From CAVXNB01 sp963763085 (lineage in GTDB: Bacteria; Actinomycetota; Acidimicrobiia; Acidimicrobiales; Bog-793): a stretch of 64,000 bases of DNA. Numbering within the stretch: position 1 is the stretch's first letter; each line of letters opens with the position of its first letter. Of the stretch, positions 27,826 through 36,553 are shown in pieces. The notes below the pieces were generated by a model. That model was not told the DNA's origin. It searched no databases and saw only the letters and a program-made list of their open reading frames with translations. The stretch is from contig CAVXNB010000004.1 of NCBI GenBank assembly GCA_963763085.1, positions 1,364,001-1,428,000 of the forward strand. The letters are read 5' to 3'. The position numbers and the translations under genes were made by a program.

Positions 27826-28404
27826 ATGGACGCGTCCAACGGGAGACAGTCAGGAGCGGGGTCCGGTGTCACAGCCCGACAGGCGGGGTCTTGGCTCCTG
27901 GTTGTGGCATCAGTGCTGTTGGTCGCGTCCCTTTTCGTGCCTTGGTGGTCGGAGATGTGGAACTTTGACCACAGTGTTCCATTTCGCGAGTCCTTTGACG
28001 TGTGGTCTGGCTTGTCCGGCAGTCTGTCCGAATGGTATCCGGCCTGGCAGATGAGCATGGCCGCGTGGCTGACGGTCGCGGTGTCGTTGGTCACGGTCGC
28101 GTTGACGGTGATGGTCGTAGTACGCAAGTCCGCGGGCAAGCCCTTTGCTAACGCGATGGTCGCTCTGGCCTGCGTTGCTGCGGGAGTAATAGAAATCGCG
28201 GCAGCAGTGCTGTTCATTGTGTCTTCCCGCAAGAGCTTCATTGGCGTCGGCGTCCTTCTGCGCTCGTCCATCGCCTCGGGTCTCATCATCGCCATGGTCG
28301 CCGGTGTCATGCTCATCGCCAGCGGCCTGCTCATGCTTGGTGCCAGGGTTCGACCAGAGCTTGCCTATTCGGCTCAGGGTGCGTCCGAAGGCTTGGTGGG
28401 GTAA
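27826..28404 (+). CDS. Four-helix membrane protein
   Basis: 192 residues with about four hydrophobic segments: SWLLVVASVLLVASLFVPWW, MAAWLTVAVSLVTVALTVMV, ACVAAGVIEIAAAVLFIV and IIAMVAGVMLIASGLLML. The loop FDVWSGLSGSLSEWYPAW is probably external. No family recognised. Confidence 0.65.
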   Translation: MDASNGRQSGAGSGVTARQAGSWLLVVASVLLVASLFVPWWSEMWNFDHSVPFRESFDVWSGLSGSLSEWYPAWQMSMAAWLTVAVSLVTVALTVMVVVRKSAGKPFANAMVALACVAAGVIEIAAAVLFIVSSRKSFIGVGVLLRSSIASGLIIAMVAGVMLIASGLLMLGARVRPELAYSAQGASEGLVG

Positions 28405-28489
28405 GAAGGTCGCTCACTCGCTCCTGGGCAGGCTCAAGCCGTGGGAAACCAGGTCGTGCTCAACACCGTTGACAGGTACCCTCGGGACA

Positions 28490-28787
28490 GTGCGCACGGT
28501 CCAACACCCCATCACCATGTTCGTCGTGGTCGTGCTCGCCATCGTTGCCATCGGCGTCGGAGTTGTCGCTGCCACGACGCATCAGAGGGTGGTCTATGGA
28601 GCGTCCTGGGGTCGATTCGCGGTGGCGTTCGATGCAGCGGAATCCTGGCGTGCGCACAGGGACCGGACCACCCGCATTGCCCGGACCAGCCGTCGTCACC
28701 GTAGCGCTGTGGGTTGGCCGAGACCGACACCGCGAGCGCCGCGGAGTTCTGGCAGCCAAAGAATTCTGCCTACCTCTCCGTGAGAGA
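28490..28787 (+). pseudogene. HPIT-anchor protein remnant
   Basis: GTG 28490, RTVQHPITMFVVVVLAIVAI anchor and VVYGASWGRFAVAF, as in 16220. After about 28660 the frame changes (surplus G in GGG 28659-28661 would give GPPALPGPAVVTVALWVG), and the protein runs into the leader of the next gene. Its 3' two thirds are missing. Confidence 0.5.
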
Positions 28788-29265
28788 ATGCTCACTGTGC
28801 GGAAGTTCGGGATGCTGGCGATGGCGATGATGGCGTTGACGGTGGCCGCTGCGTGCGGTAAGGCGCCAGGGTCAGCCGCACCGTCCAGGACGCGAGAGGC
28901 GGCACGGTATCTCGTCGTGGTTGCGCTCTTCAACGCCGCCAACACCGCGCTCGATAAGGAAGTCACACACGATCAGTCACATTCTCACCGTGGCCCAGTT
29001 CAAAGCAGTGTGCAGCCCGCTAATCCTGGCAGCAACACGATTCGACCTAGCGGTTCTGCGTATCGGCCTCACGGGGCAGGCTGCCGTTGATGCAAGGGCG
29101 CTGGTCGCCAGTAACGTCTCCTTCATCGCAGCCTTCCACGACTTGGCTGCTCGCAGCTTCAAGTCGGAACTTGTCGTTCTGGAGCGTGAAAACGCCATCT
29201 CAACGGCCGACGGCAACCATCTCCGGGCCAAGCTAGGGCTTCCGCCGGTGGTGGTGGGAGGGTGA
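28788..29265 (+). pseudogene. Lipoprotein with one frame break
   Basis: ATG 28788, VRKFGMLAMAMMALTVAAAC leader, YLVVVALFNAANTALDK. The next frame then gives a helical domain (LTVAQFKAVCSPLILAATRF, SFIAAFHDLAARSFKSELVV) to the stop at 29265. The break lies between 28958 and 28982; a surplus G at 28958-28959 is one solution. About 159 residues if restored. Confidence 0.55.
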
Positions 29266-29349
29266 CAGTCGTGCGAGGCACGAGGAACTTCGACTTCCTA
29301 AAAGTCGCCGTTCGTAGCGACCCGCCAAGCTAGTTGCCACGGGAACACG

Positions 29350-29802
29350 ATGCACCGAGTTCGCCATCCCATCACGATGTTCGTCCTGGCCGTGCTCGCG
29401 GTCATCGGCATCGGGGTTGGGGTGGTCGAGGCCACCGGCGACAATCTGTCCGGGCAAATCAACTCCCTCTCCGCGCCAGTTCACTACCGGTCTGCCGCGG
29501 CACTGCTCGACTCGCTTGGGTGTCAAGACATCGCGGTTGTATCGCCGAATAGTGCAACTGGGACGTGCCCGCTGCCGGACCAGGCTTCATGGCAAGCAAT
29601 CGCGCTTTTTAGGCCGCGAGGTCAATCCTCTCAGGGCATCGTGAGTATCGTCGCGGGCGACGGTGGAGGCAGTGAGGCGTTGGGAACGTTTGTCGGTCCC
29701 GACTGGACTGTGACCGAGATTTCCACAGACGGGATAGAGGCCCTGTTGTCGCGCATCGAGCGCTTGACCCGCAGCAGGGTGCGTACCCATTGGGAGCAAT
29801 AA
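29350..29802 (+). CDS. HPIT-anchor exported protein
   Basis: 150 residues. RVRHPITMFVLAVLAVIGIG anchor, then LLDSLGCQDIAVVSPNSATG, TCPLPDQASWQAIALF and an acidic beta-rich end. Last gene of the rightward array. Confidence 0.6.
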   Translation: MHRVRHPITMFVLAVLAVIGIGVGVVEATGDNLSGQINSLSAPVHYRSAAALLDSLGCQDIAVVSPNSATGTCPLPDQASWQAIALFRPRGQSSQGIVSIVAGDGGGSEALGTFVGPDWTVTEISTDGIEALLSRIERLTRSRVRTHWEQ

Positions 29803-29845
29803 GCGCCGTCTTGGTTGACAGCCGGGTTCGCGGCCATCTGCTGGC

Positions 29846-30400
29846 TCAGGCCGTTGGGAACCCTGTCGTGCTCAGCGCCGTCGGCACCACGCTCGCCGCA
29901 GCGCAGTCCGCCGATGCCGACGAGGTTCCCCTGAAGTAGTACGTGCCCGCTTTGGCTGTGCTCGGATAGGTCGGGAAGTTGGCCCGTGCCGCGCTGCGGG
30001 TCACGCTGAGAATGCCAAAGCAGGTAGCAGGTCCCTTCGCGTAGGCGGTGATGACCAAAACCGAGCCACTGTGGGCGTAGATGCTGACAACGTTGGGTGT
30101 CGGGGAACTCTGGTCGACGGGGATGAACGTCAACCCGATGTCAAGCTCGGCGATGGACGACACGCCGGTTGCAAGGTGCGGCCCGCCATCGACACCCACG
30201 TAGGAATGGTCGTTGGCGGCGTAGTAGGTCTCGGCACCGCTCAGCGCCGTTTGCAGGTTCGCCTGCGCAGCGGTGTTGTTCGCCCCGCAACCTTTGCAGG
30301 TCGTGTGCGAGCGAGAGACCACCACGACGCAGAGAGCGATGACGACGGCGAGGATCAGGGCGGGACTCACCTTCCAAGCTCCCCGCAGGAACCCTCGCAC
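29846..30400 (-). CDS. Pilin-like exported protein with C-x2-C after the anchor
   Basis: 184 residues from a GTG. One N-terminal helix (SPALILAVVIALCVVVVS), then CKGCGANNTAAQANLQTALS, ETYYAANDHSYVG and IGLTFIPV. The pattern (helix, A-x-x-Q-L-x-x-AL-x-GA-x-T-Y-Y) resembles type IV pseudopilin-like proteins, but there is no clear prepilin peptidase site. Paralogue of 37143-37658. Confidence 0.6.
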   Translation of the reverse strand: MRGFLRGAWKVSPALILAVVIALCVVVVSRSHTTCKGCGANNTAAQANLQTALSGAETYYAANDHSYVGVDGGPHLATGVSSIAELDIGLTFIPVDQSSPTPNVVSIYAHSGSVLVITAYAKGPATCFGILSVTRSAARANFPTYPSTAKAGTYYFRGTSSASADCAAASVVPTALSTTGFPTA

Positions 30401-30451
30401 ACCACAAGGCTACAACTGACTCCGGCGATGCCAGATGGCCGCACACGCGGG

Positions 30452-30805
30452 CTTGGTGTCACGGGCCATCACCGTGTGGCGCGCCGCGCAGGGCGAGAAT
30501 CGCCAACGGTGGACGGCTCCGAGCTTCCCTCGCAAGGCGACCGGGGTCGTTCACCAACTATCGGCACGGCTCCACCAGCACTTGAGCATCGGCTTCTTGG
30601 TCCAGATTCAGAGCGCCGGTCCTAGTCAGTCCAGAAGCGTTAGGTCAATCGGCTCGCACTCCAAGTCGGGCGCATCGGCACCGCCGAACCAAAGATGCAG
30701 CGTGGTTCCGACGACTCTCGCATGTGCGGAGGGCACCGTGCGTTCTCCTGACCAAGGCTCGATCGTCTTCTCGGCCACGTAGTCCTGAAGCTGCCGGAGC
30801 ACCAG
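30452..30805 (-). repeat. Dispersed duplication, inverted relative to 52250-52592
   Basis: Coding tail plus about 170 bp of following non-coding DNA (ACCGGCGCTCTGAA, CCGGTCGCCTTGCGAGGGAA, GCTCGGAGCCGTCCACCG) match the plus strand at 52250-52592 at roughly 80 to 90 percent by eye. Confidence 0.6.
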
Positions 30806-30815
30806 TCGACATCAG
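30626..30815 (-). pseudogene. Truncated copy of LWFG-family gene
   Basis: Minus-strand reading LVLRQLQDYVAEKTIEPWSG, then HARVVGTTLHLWFGGADAPD and a TLLD end matches the C-terminal half of the 52015-52413 protein. The 5' half is absent. The homology continues past the stop, see 30452-30805. Confidence 0.65.
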
Positions 30816-30848
30816 CAGGGAATCATCTCGAACCCGGACGGCCGGGAC

Positions 30849-31604
30849 GTGTCAGAGTGGGGTGTGGACCGGTTCCGCGGCCTCGAACGCACCCGTGCTT
30901 CTGTCCAGCTCGTCATGCACGACGTCGAGTACGAGGTCGGAGTGAACGCCGTCACCATCGACTACGAATCGGTGGAAAGGCCGCGAATCGGAGGCCCACA
31001 TGCGGAGGCCATAGGGACCAAATCCCGAGTCGGCCTCGGGGGAGAGGTTGCAGACGCGCCGTGGGCATACTTCGTGATGCGGACTGCTGAAGCCGTGCAG
31101 GATGTGGTCCAGGAAGGGAGAGAGAAACTGTTCCCTCGCTGCCCCGAACACGCGTATCACGCGCTGAATGCCGAAATCGCGTCAGGTCACGCCTGCTGGA
31201 CGTGCCCCGAAGGGTCGATGACGCCCATCGTCATCGGATCGCTCGGCGATAAGGATAGGCAGCGAACCACGTTCGTGACCATAGTTGCCCTCTCAAGCGA
31301 GCGAGGTGAGCAGTTCGTACGGATCAGAGCGACGTTCAGCCCTCCCTTTCCCGCAAACGAACAGTTGTCGTGGTGGTGCGATGAAATGGGTCGGCGAGTT
31401 CGATTGAGCGAGCACCTGGACGACGGGGTTGTGGCTGTGGTGCTCCGCGGCAGCCTGGAATCCGTCGCACGAGAGATGCGAGATGCGATACGGGAGATTG
31501 GCGCTCTCCACGGTTGCGTTGTCGAGTTCGTGCCGTCAGGCGTGGGCACCGCTCCGCCCCTTCATCACGATCAGGCCCTTCTCGACCAGGTGATCGGCGA
31601 GTAG
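30849..31604 (+). CDS. Hypothetical protein with zinc-ribbon-like motif
   Basis: 251 residues from a GTG; an ATG at 30915 is an alternative start. Contains FPRCPEHAYHALN and ASGHACWTCPEGS, a CxxH/CxxC-like arrangement also seen as CPLH/WSCPEG in the 7937-9272 protein. Then VRIRATFSPPFPANEQLSWW and ALHGCVVEFVP. No family recognised; cytoplasmic by sequence. Confidence 0.65.
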   Translation: MSEWGVDRFRGLERTRASVQLVMHDVEYEVGVNAVTIDYESVERPRIGGPHAEAIGTKSRVGLGGEVADAPWAYFVMRTAEAVQDVVQEGREKLFPRCPEHAYHALNAEIASGHACWTCPEGSMTPIVIGSLGDKDRQRTTFVTIVALSSERGEQFVRIRATFSPPFPANEQLSWWCDEMGRRVRLSEHLDDGVVAVVLRGSLESVAREMRDAIREIGALHGCVVEFVPSGVGTAPPLHHDQALLDQVIGE

Positions 31605-31769
31605 CACGAAGAAGGCGGCCCCGGTGATCCGTCGTCGAATCACGCATTCGACGTTCGCCTTGACGCCGGCTACACCGGCAGCACCGCTCCGAGTACCTCA
31701 GGCGCGCCCAGATGGCCCCAGGACGGGCGGAAGCGCCGGGCAAGGGAAAGGGGGTGGCCTAGAAGGCCG

Positions 31770-32171
31770 GTGCACGCGTTTGTGCCGTGCCTGGGGGATG
31801 ACGACCGAGTCATACTCGGTGCCATGGGAACCTGGTCGAGGACGCTGCCCGACAGCCTCGGCTTTCCGGTCTACGGATTGTGCTCGGACTTCGCTGGTTC
31901 ACGAACTCTCGGGCTGTGGGTGGACGAAAGCGGTCCGGTGTGGCGAGTGCCGCTCGACCACGAGGGCGGCGACGGGGACGACTTTATCACGGTCCTCACG
32001 ATTGGCAAGCTATCGGGGCGGTTCAGCTTCAACGACGCGGTCTCTGCGGCGTTGTTCGACCTTGTCCAGCTCGGGATGACCGACCCGCCAGGAGACGCGC
32101 GCGGCAGGTACATCGTCGAGAAGCAAGCAGAGATGGGGCGGCTTGAGTCTGACCTCGACTCGCCCGAGTGA
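31770..32171 (+). CDS. Hypothetical protein, possibly cut short by in-frame TGA
   Basis: 133 residues from a GTG at 31770, or 115 from the ATG at 31824. Sequence includes PDSLGFPVYGLCSDFAGSRT, GPVWRVPLDHEGGDGDDFIT and LSGRFSFNDAVSAALFDLVQ. After the TGA at 32169 the same frame stays open and protein-like (TVTIEGVERQGLLHRIGDAW, YGVEPGDYELVPIKDLGAYG) to 32360. The original protein was probably about 196 residues, or a second small gene starts at GTG 32241. The copy at 38100 has the same stop. Function unknown. Confidence 0.6.
   Translation: MHAFVPCLGDDDRVILGAMGTWSRTLPDSLGFPVYGLCSDFAGSRTLGLWVDESGPVWRVPLDHEGGDGDDFITVLTIGKLSGRFSFNDAVSAALFDLVQLGMTDPPGDARGRYIVEKQAEMGRLESDLDSPE
31804..31820. promoter_or_regulatory. 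7-bp palindrome 3 nt before an ATG
   Basis: ACCGAGT-CAT-ACTCGGT, perfect. If translation starts at ATG 31824 this would be an operator or a hairpin over the ribosome site; if it starts at GTG 31770 it is coding. Present also at 38134-38150. Confidence 0.35.
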
Positions 32172-32399
32172 CAGCGGACGACCGTCACCATCGAGGGAGT
32201 TGAGCGACAGGGTCTGCTTCACCGGATCGGCGACGCATGGGTGGCAGCCGTGGACCTCAATGACGCTGTAGCGCTCGGACTCGCAGGCTATGGAGTCGAG
32301 CCGGGCGATTACGAGCTTGTGCCGATCAAGGACCTAGGCGCGTACGGTTGGCCCTACTGACACTGCAGTGCGCGAGGGACCTCCTTGCAGGAGGGAGCG

Positions 32400-32545
32400 G
32401 GCGAGCCCTGCGCCCAACGGAGGCCGGGATCGCCTGGACACTCTCAGGGAGCCTGGGCCGAAGAACGACGCTATAGACCCGCTTGAGCCGCCTACGCCGG
32501 CGAAGGTTCGAGCCGCCGCTTGATAGCCGGTTCCTGCGACGCGAG
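32400..32545 (+). repeat. Dispersed intergenic repeat, copy B
   Basis: CCTGCGCCCAACGGAGGCCG, GGACACTCTCAGGGAGCCTG, GGCCGAAGAACGACGC, then GCCTACGCCGGCGAAGGTTC and GAGCCGCCGCTT. The order of blocks is the same as at 34425 and 36900. No ORF inside. Confidence 0.6.
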
Positions 32546-32576
32546 AAGTGTGCCGTGGCGAAGCGGTCTCCCCCTT

Positions 32577-33083
32577 TCAGGTCTCCCCGTCCTCGCGGTC
32601 CTCAAAGACAACCGAAGCCGCTTGGTCATCTGATGCCGACACGATGGCGGTCCGCAATCGCTGGAGGCTCGCGTGAAGCGCCCGCTGGGCCGCGTGGTAC
32701 TCGCTGCGCGAGGCGAATCGGCTCCGATACCAGGGCCTAACGCGAAGTTCCTTCTTGGTGATCAGCAGCGTTCCATCGTTGACCGGAGCGAGCGTTCTGG
32801 TCGTAAGTATCTCGGCGCGCCCTCCTCGGAACGGCTCGACTCGTATGCGCGTGACGACCCGGGTGTTGGGAATCCGCTCGATTCCTTCGCCCTCTCTATT
32901 TACGACGACCCCTTCTTTCGTTGTCCTCTGTGAGCGCGTTCGGTGCAGTCCGCCTGGAAGGTCAGTGACCTCGTCTCTCTCCCAGTGGTTGGAGAGTTCG
33001 GCCATTCTCGCAGGGTCGCAGAGAAAGGAAAACACTTCGCTCGGAGGTACGGGTATGACGATCTTCTCCTTGACCTTGATCAC
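32577..33083 (-). CDS. SRPBCC (polyketide cyclase/START-like) family protein
   Basis: 168 residues from a GTG. The opening KVKEKIVIPVPPSEVFSFLC, then DPARMAELSNHW and LPGGLHRTRSQRT, is typical of SRPBCC proteins with a hydrophobic cavity. Ligand unknown. A decayed paralogue lies at 46218-46710. Confidence 0.75.
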   Translation of the reverse strand: MIKVKEKIVIPVPPSEVFSFLCDPARMAELSNHWERDEVTDLPGGLHRTRSQRTTKEGVVVNREGEGIERIPNTRVVTRIRVEPFRGGRAEILTTRTLAPVNDGTLLITKKELRVRPWYRSRFASRSEYHAAQRALHASLQRLRTAIVSASDDQAASVVFEDREDGET

Positions 33084-33313
33084 TGTTGCTCCCGCTTCAT
33101 CGAGGAGTTGGGTGCTAATCCGAGAGAACCCTTTGCGGCCTGGAGACCGGTCACAATCCCAAGACTATGCGAGGTTCCCGCAGGGAGACTGGCCTCGACT
33201 TCGACCCGTTGGGAGCGTTGCGTGGCGCTCGGCAGCAGCCTTGGGAAGTCGAGCGCGACCGGTGAGATTGTTTCGGTCGCGTACACCCGTACGCAGCCAC
33301 TGACGATCCCCGC

Positions 33314-33356
33314 TCCATGTGCGCCCAGACACGCCCAGATTGTCCAGGACGGCCGG
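33314..33356 (+). repeat. Dispersed intergenic repeat, copy H, in the 33084-33447 gap
   Basis: TCCATGTGCGCCCAGACACG, CCCAGATTGTCCAGGACGG; closest to copy G at 13795. The remaining gap (33084-33447) shows no convincing ORF. Confidence 0.45.
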
Positions 33357-33447
33357 GATGTCTGGGTGGCGACGTAGCCTTAGGGCGCTCGAACCGCTCA
33401 CAGCCCCACGAGAAAGGAATGCGCCGACTTCCACATTCCTGAGGCAG

Positions 33448-33990
33448 CTACTTCCGCATCGGCCATCGACACTTGAGAGGAGCGCTCGCAGGCTCCACCT
33501 CTATCATCTGGCTCAAGACCACGCCGACCAATGCGGCCAGAACTGCGGGGAGACCGGCGAACAGCCACCCTGCCTGCCCGATGCTGAGGTCTAAGAGGGT
33601 GAAGGCGACGATCCCACTGGTTGCTCCCGCGGCCAACCCGGCCCTGAGTCTCCGGCTCGCCTTTGAGCGCCCCAGCAGATCCGCCGAGGAGAGCAACAAG
33701 GAGACGAGTCCATTCACGACGCCGATCACAAGGCCAGAGACGGTTCCGACAACAGCACCGAACAAGATCCCGACAGCCCCGCCGATCAGGATGGCCCCGA
33801 CAATAAAGGGCGGAGGACCCGAGAGGGAGCCGATGACAAAGCCGTAGAGCGCTCCTAGGGACATTCCTGACATCGTGCCAGCACCGACCCAATCTCTGAA
33901 GGCTTCACCACGACTCTCGGGTGCATCAGGAGCGACGCAAGCAGACGTGCGGCGAAAGATCGTCCGACATGGCTTGAAGATCAGCATCAC
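33448..33990 (-). CDS. Glycine-rich membrane protein coupled to ArsR
   Basis: 180 residues from GTG 33990 (ATG 33987 possible). Three or four hydrophobic segments rich in Gly (SGMSLGALYGFVIGSLSG, IVGAILIGGAVGILFGAVVG, TVSGLVIGVVNGLVSLLL). The start overlaps the ArsR stop, so it is probably regulated by it. No metal transporter motif seen. Confidence 0.7.
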   Translation of the reverse strand: MMLIFKPCRTIFRRTSACVAPDAPESRGEAFRDWVGAGTMSGMSLGALYGFVIGSLSGPPPFIVGAILIGGAVGILFGAVVGTVSGLVIGVVNGLVSLLLSSADLLGRSKASRRLRAGLAAGATSGIVAFTLLDLSIGQAGWLFAGLPAVLAALVGVVLSQMIEVEPASAPLKCRWPMRK

Positions 33991-34325
33991 GAGCCTGTCG
34001 TCGTCCGGGCCGTCGCTCGATCGCGCCGACGGCGCAGAACAACCTGCTCCGGGCAGACAGACGAGAGAAAGTTGCCGACGGTGACGGCAACTCGTTCCGC
34101 GACGAGTGAGTAGTAGATGCGATTTGCCTCTCGGCGCTCGGTGACGAGCCCAGCCGCCTTCAGCACGGTCAGGTGCCGCGAGATCGAAGGCCCGCTGATC
34201 TTGAACCGGGCGACGATCTCCCCAGCGGACAGCTCGCCCTCTCGTAGGTCTTGGAGAATCTGACGACGAGTCGGATCTGCGAGCGCTCGGAAGACACCGG
34301 ACTGTTCATCGGCTATGTTCACCAT
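33987..34325 (-). CDS. ArsR-type winged-helix regulator
   Basis: 112 residues. VFRALADPTRRQILQDLREG, LSAGEIVARFKISGPSISRH, LTVLKAAGLVTERREANRIY is the canonical ArsR/SmtB fold. No cysteine pair in the recognition helix, so a metal ligand is not indicated. The tail after residue 85 is basic and low-complexity. Heads a two-gene operon. Confidence 0.88.
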   Translation of the reverse strand: MVNIADEQSGVFRALADPTRRQILQDLREGELSAGEIVARFKISGPSISRHLTVLKAAGLVTERREANRIYYSLVAERVAVTVGNFLSSVCPEQVVLRRRRDRATARTTTGS

Positions 34326-34424
34326 TTAGCCACAGAGCTAGATAGCTTGCAAGTTCGCCCGGACCGAGGGACCAGCAAATCTGGCGGCGAGGGGTCGCCG
34401 CACCGGGAATCCCGCCCCAGTGCC

Positions 34425-34620
34425 CCCAAGGCAGGCCCAGATGCCCGAGGAACGAGCGGAAGGGACGAGCCTGCGCCGAAGGGAGGCCGAGAACACTTGG
34501 ACAGCCCGAGGAGCTTGGCCGAGGAACTGCGCAGGCGACCTGGTCGACGATCCGCTCGGTTGGCCTACACCGGCGAAGGCTCGCGCGCCCGCCTTTTAGC
34601 CGGTTCCGCGTGGCGCGGAA
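34425..34620 (+). repeat. Dispersed intergenic repeat, copy C (full length)
   Basis: GCCCAGATGCCCGAGGAACG, CCTGCGCCGAAGGGAGGCCG, AGGAGCTTGGCCGAGGAACT, GGCCTACACCGGCGAAGGCT, TAGCCGGTTCCGCGTGGCGC. About 195 bp in the intergenic space before arsR; no ORF. Confidence 0.6.
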
Positions 34621-34626
34621 AGGATG

Positions 34627-36043
34627 TCAGCGGTGATCGAGCACCATCCAGCTGCGCCCGTTCCACACCTCGATCGTGTTGAGGGAGCGAGGCGGCGCGG
34701 ACGGGGCCTGGTTCGACGTAGCCGTCCTGGAGTCGAGCCCGAGACACGACTTCACAGCCAAGCAAACCACGTTGGAGAGGCCCGAGTAGCTGTAGCCGTC
34801 GTTCGCGGAAGCTTGCACACGCCTCCAAGCTGAGCCGTCCCACGAGAGCGCCATGGCGCTGCTCACGATCGGAGTCCCGATACCGGACGAGTCCAACAAC
34901 GTGAAAGAGACACCGACCGCGAGACAAGCGTCACCTGAGGTGCACGACACGGAGTCCAGCGCGTCGCTCTTGGCGTTGCGCGGTATGGGTGGCACGGCTA
35001 CCAGCGACCAGGTCTGTCCGTTCCAGCGCTCAACCAGCGCTTTCTGGCGCTGAACGTCGCCGACGGCCCAGCAGAGGTTGGTGGCCAGACACTGGACACT
35101 GACCAGCTCAGCAAACGGCTCTGCATGAGGGGACCTGTTCTCTGCATGAGCGGACTTGTCCACCACGGGGCTCGGTACCAGGGTCCAGTTCGAGCCGTCC
35201 CACGACTCGACGACCGGCTCGGTGCCCCGGTTGTAGTGGCTGCCGACCGCGATGCAGCTTGTCGACGAGGTGCACGACACACTGAGCAGCGCGAGTGACC
35301 ACGAAGCCCGGCCGTTGCCGGTCGTGTCGGTCCTGATCGACCACCGAATGCCGTTCCAGGTCGCCACGAGTGCTCCACGAGCGTCCTCCCCGACTGCCAC
35401 ACAGGCCTGAGATGAAGGACACGAGACGCCATTGAACGAAGCCGCGCCGCCCTTCGCCCGCACGTTTGGCGGTTGGCTGAACTTCCACACCGCACCATTC
35501 CAGACGAGCAGCACGGCGCGACCGTCAAAGCCGCCAGCCGCGCACAACTGGGTGCTGTAGCACGAGATGCTCATGTGGACCGTCCCGCGCAGTCCTCCCG
35601 GCGTGTCCATGACGGTGAGCGCCCGTCCGTTCCACAGGTCGAGTTGCAGGTTTCGTGCACCACCTGTCTCCACCACGCACCAGCTTGAGGAGAGACACGT
35701 AAAAGAGTCGACCTGGGACAAGCGCTTCAGCGAAGCGGTCTGCACCGGCGGGCTCGGCATGGTCGTCGACGATTGGGTGCCGGGTATCGACGAGCCGCGG
35801 TGTGCGAGGTGAAGCCCGGGCAGCGGCGCGAAGAACAGGATCGACCGTTATCCCGACAACGGCGACGACGACGGTCGTGACCCGAAAGGCGGCAACGCGG
35901 CGTAGGACACTCGGGTGAGTCGCCCTGATGATCGTGCTCGCTTCGGTGACCCTGGGAGCTTGCTCGGCCGCGCTCGCCGCTGCGCGCAGGCGTCTCACGA
36001 CTTCCTGCTCGACGGGCGAGAGCTGATTTTCAGACGTGTTCAT
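34627..36043 (-). CDS. Membrane-anchored W-x-G propeller, sigma partner, one frame break
   Basis: Begins ATG 36043 after an AAGGAGG site, with a cytoplasmic helix (SPVEQEVVRRLRAAASAAEQ) and a membrane helix. At 35842 one surplus G breaks the helix; skipping it gives AVVGITVILFFAPLPGLH and joins the 377-codon frame that ends at 34627. The outer part has repeated blades: LLVWNGAVWK, VATWNGIRWS, VESWDGSNWT, VERWNGQTWS, ALSWDGSAWR, alternating with CVAVGE, CIAVGS, CWAVGD. Same fold as 59374-60504. With the sigma gene just upstream it is a probable anti-sigma/sensor. Confidence 0.7.
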
Positions 36044-36058
36044 GCTCGTTGACCTCCT

Positions 36059-36553
36059 TCACAGGACCACCGTGGAGATTCCGAGCGCGACCGCGAGCGA
36101 GGCGCGCCCGCGCGACAGCCAGGACTTGACCGTGCCCTCTCGGGCTCGCATCTCCTTCGCGACCTCGACGACGCTGAGCCCGACGATGTCGTGCAGCACG
36201 ATGGCTCTGCGCTGATCGAGGGGTAGCTCGTTCAGTGCGGCGACGATGTCGAGATGCCCCAGAGCCATCTCGGCGGAGATCTCGGAAGTCACCGGAAGCG
36301 AACGACGTGCGGAAGCCTGGTGCTTTCGCCAGCGGCCGATCGCCAAGTTGTGGAGCACCCGGCGTGCCCACGCGTCACGATTCTCATAGTTGGAGAGCCT
36401 CGACCACCCGCGCCAGGCACGAAACATCACCTCTTGAACCAAGTCGCGGGCTTCGTCGATGTTCCCGGTAAGCAAGAACGCGTGACCTACAAGAGGCTCG
36501 TAGGCGTGATCGAAGAAGTCCTCGAAGTCCCGCTCGGCCTCCCGCGATCTCAC
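36059..36553 (-). CDS. SigE-family ECF RNA polymerase sigma factor
   Basis: About 164 residues from GTG 36553 with GGGAGG 9 nt upstream. The longer reading to 36814 is unlike sigma factors. Region 2: LVGHAFLLTGNIDEARDLVQ, VMFRAWRGWSRLSNYENRDA. Region 4: LPLDQRRAIVLHDIVGLSVV, then REGTVKSWLSRGRASL. 15 bp before the propeller partner at 36043. Confidence 0.88.
   Translation of the reverse strand: MRSREAERDFEDFFDHAYEPLVGHAFLLTGNIDEARDLVQEVMFRAWRGWSRLSNYENRDAWARRVLHNLAIGRWRKHQASARRSLPVTSEISAEMALGHLDIVAALNELPLDQRRAIVLHDIVGLSVVEVAKEMRAREGTVKSWLSRGRASLAVALGISTVVL

Larger units (their letters stand above)
31636..32394. repeat. 759-bp direct repeat, copy 1
   Basis: Nearly identical to 37966-38724 (constant offset 6330). 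I noticed only two differences, near 31690 and at 32374. It carries the whole 31770-32171 gene with its flanks. No terminal inverted repeats or target duplications were seen. Confidence 0.9.
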
